64,000 nt of DNA from Serratia ureilytica (GTDB taxonomy: Bacteria > Pseudomonadota > Gammaproteobacteria > Enterobacterales > Enterobacteriaceae), in the NCBI RefSeq assembly GCF_013375155.1, contig NZ_JABXOF010000009.1:1-64000 (forward strand), given 5' to 3'. Made by a program: the position numbers and the translations under genes. Every line of letters begins with the position of its first letter. The first letter of the stretch is position 1. Of this stretch, positions 63,102 through 64,000 are shown piece by piece. Under the pieces are notes generated by a model. It was not told the origin of the DNA. It saw nothing but the letters and a program-made list of their open reading frames with translations, and did no database searches.

Positions 63102-64000
63102 CATCCGCCTCCTGCTCCTGGTCGGCCTGGGCTTCAAGCCCGCATAATCCCTGGTAAACCCAGCTGGTGAATTCGCTCTCGCGCAGCGCATCGCCCCAGG
63201 CGATCGGCCGTACGCCTTTCCAGCGTTCGTTGAGGAACTGCGACAGCTGCGCGATGGATTGCTGCGGCGTGCTGACGTTAAAGCGCGTCAACAGCCCGGC
63301 GGCGCGGCAGGCGCAGAGTTCGCCCTGGCAGGTGCCCATGCCGACGCGGGTGCGGCGGCGCAGATCCACCAGGTTATTGACGGTCAGCGAGTTGACCGCA
63401 TAGCGCACTTCCCCGGCGGTCACCGCCTCGCATTCGCACACCAGGCTGGTGTCGAGCCGATCGGCCGCCGGCACCTGGCTGGCGCGATCGCCGTGCCGAT
63501 AGATCGCCGAGCCGCGAATGCTGGCGGGCAGAGAAACCACGCTGCGCACCGTTTCCTCCGCCGACTGACGGGATCCGGGCAGCGCGTCCTGCGCGGTGGT
63601 GCACGGACTATTTACGCCGAGCTTTTCGCATACCTTGTCGGTGGCCCACTCCGCCATCAGGCGGTAGGTCATCAGCTTGCCGCCGGTAATGGTGATAAAC
63701 CCTTCCAGCCCGTCGCGGGCGGCGTGATCGAGCAGCACGATGCCGCGGCTGACGTTGCGCCCGCTGGGATCGTCGTCGCTGGCCACCAGCGGCCGCACCC
63801 CGGCATAGGCGCGCAAAATGCGGGTCTGCGCCAGGGTGGGCGCCAACAGCGCCCCTTCGCGGATCAGAATATCCACCTCCTGCGGGGTCACCAGCATGTT
63901 GTCAATTTGGTCGTAGTCGATATGGGTCGAGGTCGTGCCGATCAGCGAGATGGTGTCGCCTGGCACCAGGATGTCGGCGTCCGCCGGTTTGCGGCAGCGG
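63091..64000 (-). CDS. glpA: Anaerobic glycerol-3-phosphate dehydrogenase subunit A (5' part off the right edge)
   Basis: About 302 C-terminal codons are present and the frame is open to the window edge (reading KPADADILVPGDTISLIG at the start of the visible part). The FAD-dependent catalytic domain ends with LVASDDDPSGRNVSRGIVLLDH and TITGGKLMTYRLMAEWA; the C-terminal BFD-like domain has the four-cysteine 2Fe-2S set in VCECEAVTAGEV and GTCQGELCACR. With GlpB it oxidises sn-glycerol-3-phosphate to dihydroxyacetone phosphate with fumarate or nitrate as final acceptor. The gene order glpACB is normal. Confidence 0.96.
   Translation of the reverse strand, partial: RCRKPADADILVPGDTISLIGTTSTHIDYDQIDNMLVTPQEVDILIREGALLAPTLAQTRILRAYAGVRPLVASDDDPSGRNVSRGIVLLDHAARDGLEGFITITGGKLMTYRLMAEWATDKVCEKLGVNSPCTTAQDALPGSRQSAEETVRSVVSLPASIRGSAIYRHGDRASQVPAADRLDTSLVCECEAVTAGEVRYAVNSLTVNNLVDLRRRTRVGMGTCQGELCACRAAGLLTRFNVSTPQQSIAQLSQFLNERWKGVRPIAWGDALRESEFTSWVYQGLCGLEAQADQEQEADDAI

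Overview
This window is a chromosomal segment of a GC-rich enterobacterium, almost certainly Serratia marcescens or a very close relative. The backbone gene order is that of the Enterobacterales (trkH-hemG, fadBA, tatABCD, ubiEJB, rmuC, udp, metE/metR, ugp, liv, rpoH-ftsXEY, zntA-tusA-yhhQ-dcrB). Near its right end it carries the Serratia-type secreted metalloprotease serralysin together with its periplasmic inhibitor. No tRNA, insertion sequence, prophage or CRISPR array was seen. About 62 protein genes are supported, most of them with family-typical lengths and intact motifs.

Layout from the left. Bases 1-104 hold the promoters of a ribosomal RNA operon that runs leftwards out of the window (a complete P1 and the first bases of P2). 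The leftward operon pepQ-yigZ-trkH-hemG (0.17-4.2 kb) lies behind it. A Bcr/CflA-like drug exporter gene separates pepQ from fadBA (5.7-9.1 kb, beta-oxidation, FadR operator present). Leftward fre and ubiD, then pepE and rightward rfaH, precede a leftward block of hemB, tatD/tatC/tatB/tatA, ubiB, ubiJ, ubiE and rmuC (13-21.3 kb): tetrapyrrole synthesis, Tat secretion and ubiquinone synthesis. A DedA protein and a tyrosine phosphatase separate rmuC from udp, which has two CRP sites 52 bp apart. dlhH, metE, metR (possible MetJ operator between the last two) and the biotin transporter yigM follow.

From 29.4 to 42.1 kb lie nutrient-uptake systems: yhhA, an AEC-family carrier, the phosphate-starvation operon ugpBAECQ behind a four-repeat Pho box, a PLP aminotransferase, and a branched-chain amino acid transporter livJHMGF that lacks a second binding-protein gene. 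Divergent from livJ is panM, whose stop overlaps a DUF3142 gene, which in turn overlaps a gene for a large exported protein of unknown function. This translationally coupled pair is the least understood unit in the window and the best candidate for a new system.

From 46.2 to 64 kb: rpoH (with a sigma-E-type promoter), ftsX-ftsE-ftsY (FtsY has a 12-copy, 18-bp coding repeat), rsmD-yhhL, yhhM, yhhN, the inhibitor-serralysin pair, zntA with a ZntR-type promoter, a RelE/ParE-type toxin-antitoxin pair, tusA, yhhQ, a GNAT gene, dcrB, and glpC-glpB-glpA, with glpA cut by the right edge. The conserved skeleton is interrupted at many gene boundaries by one to three accessory genes, without visible mobile-element scars.
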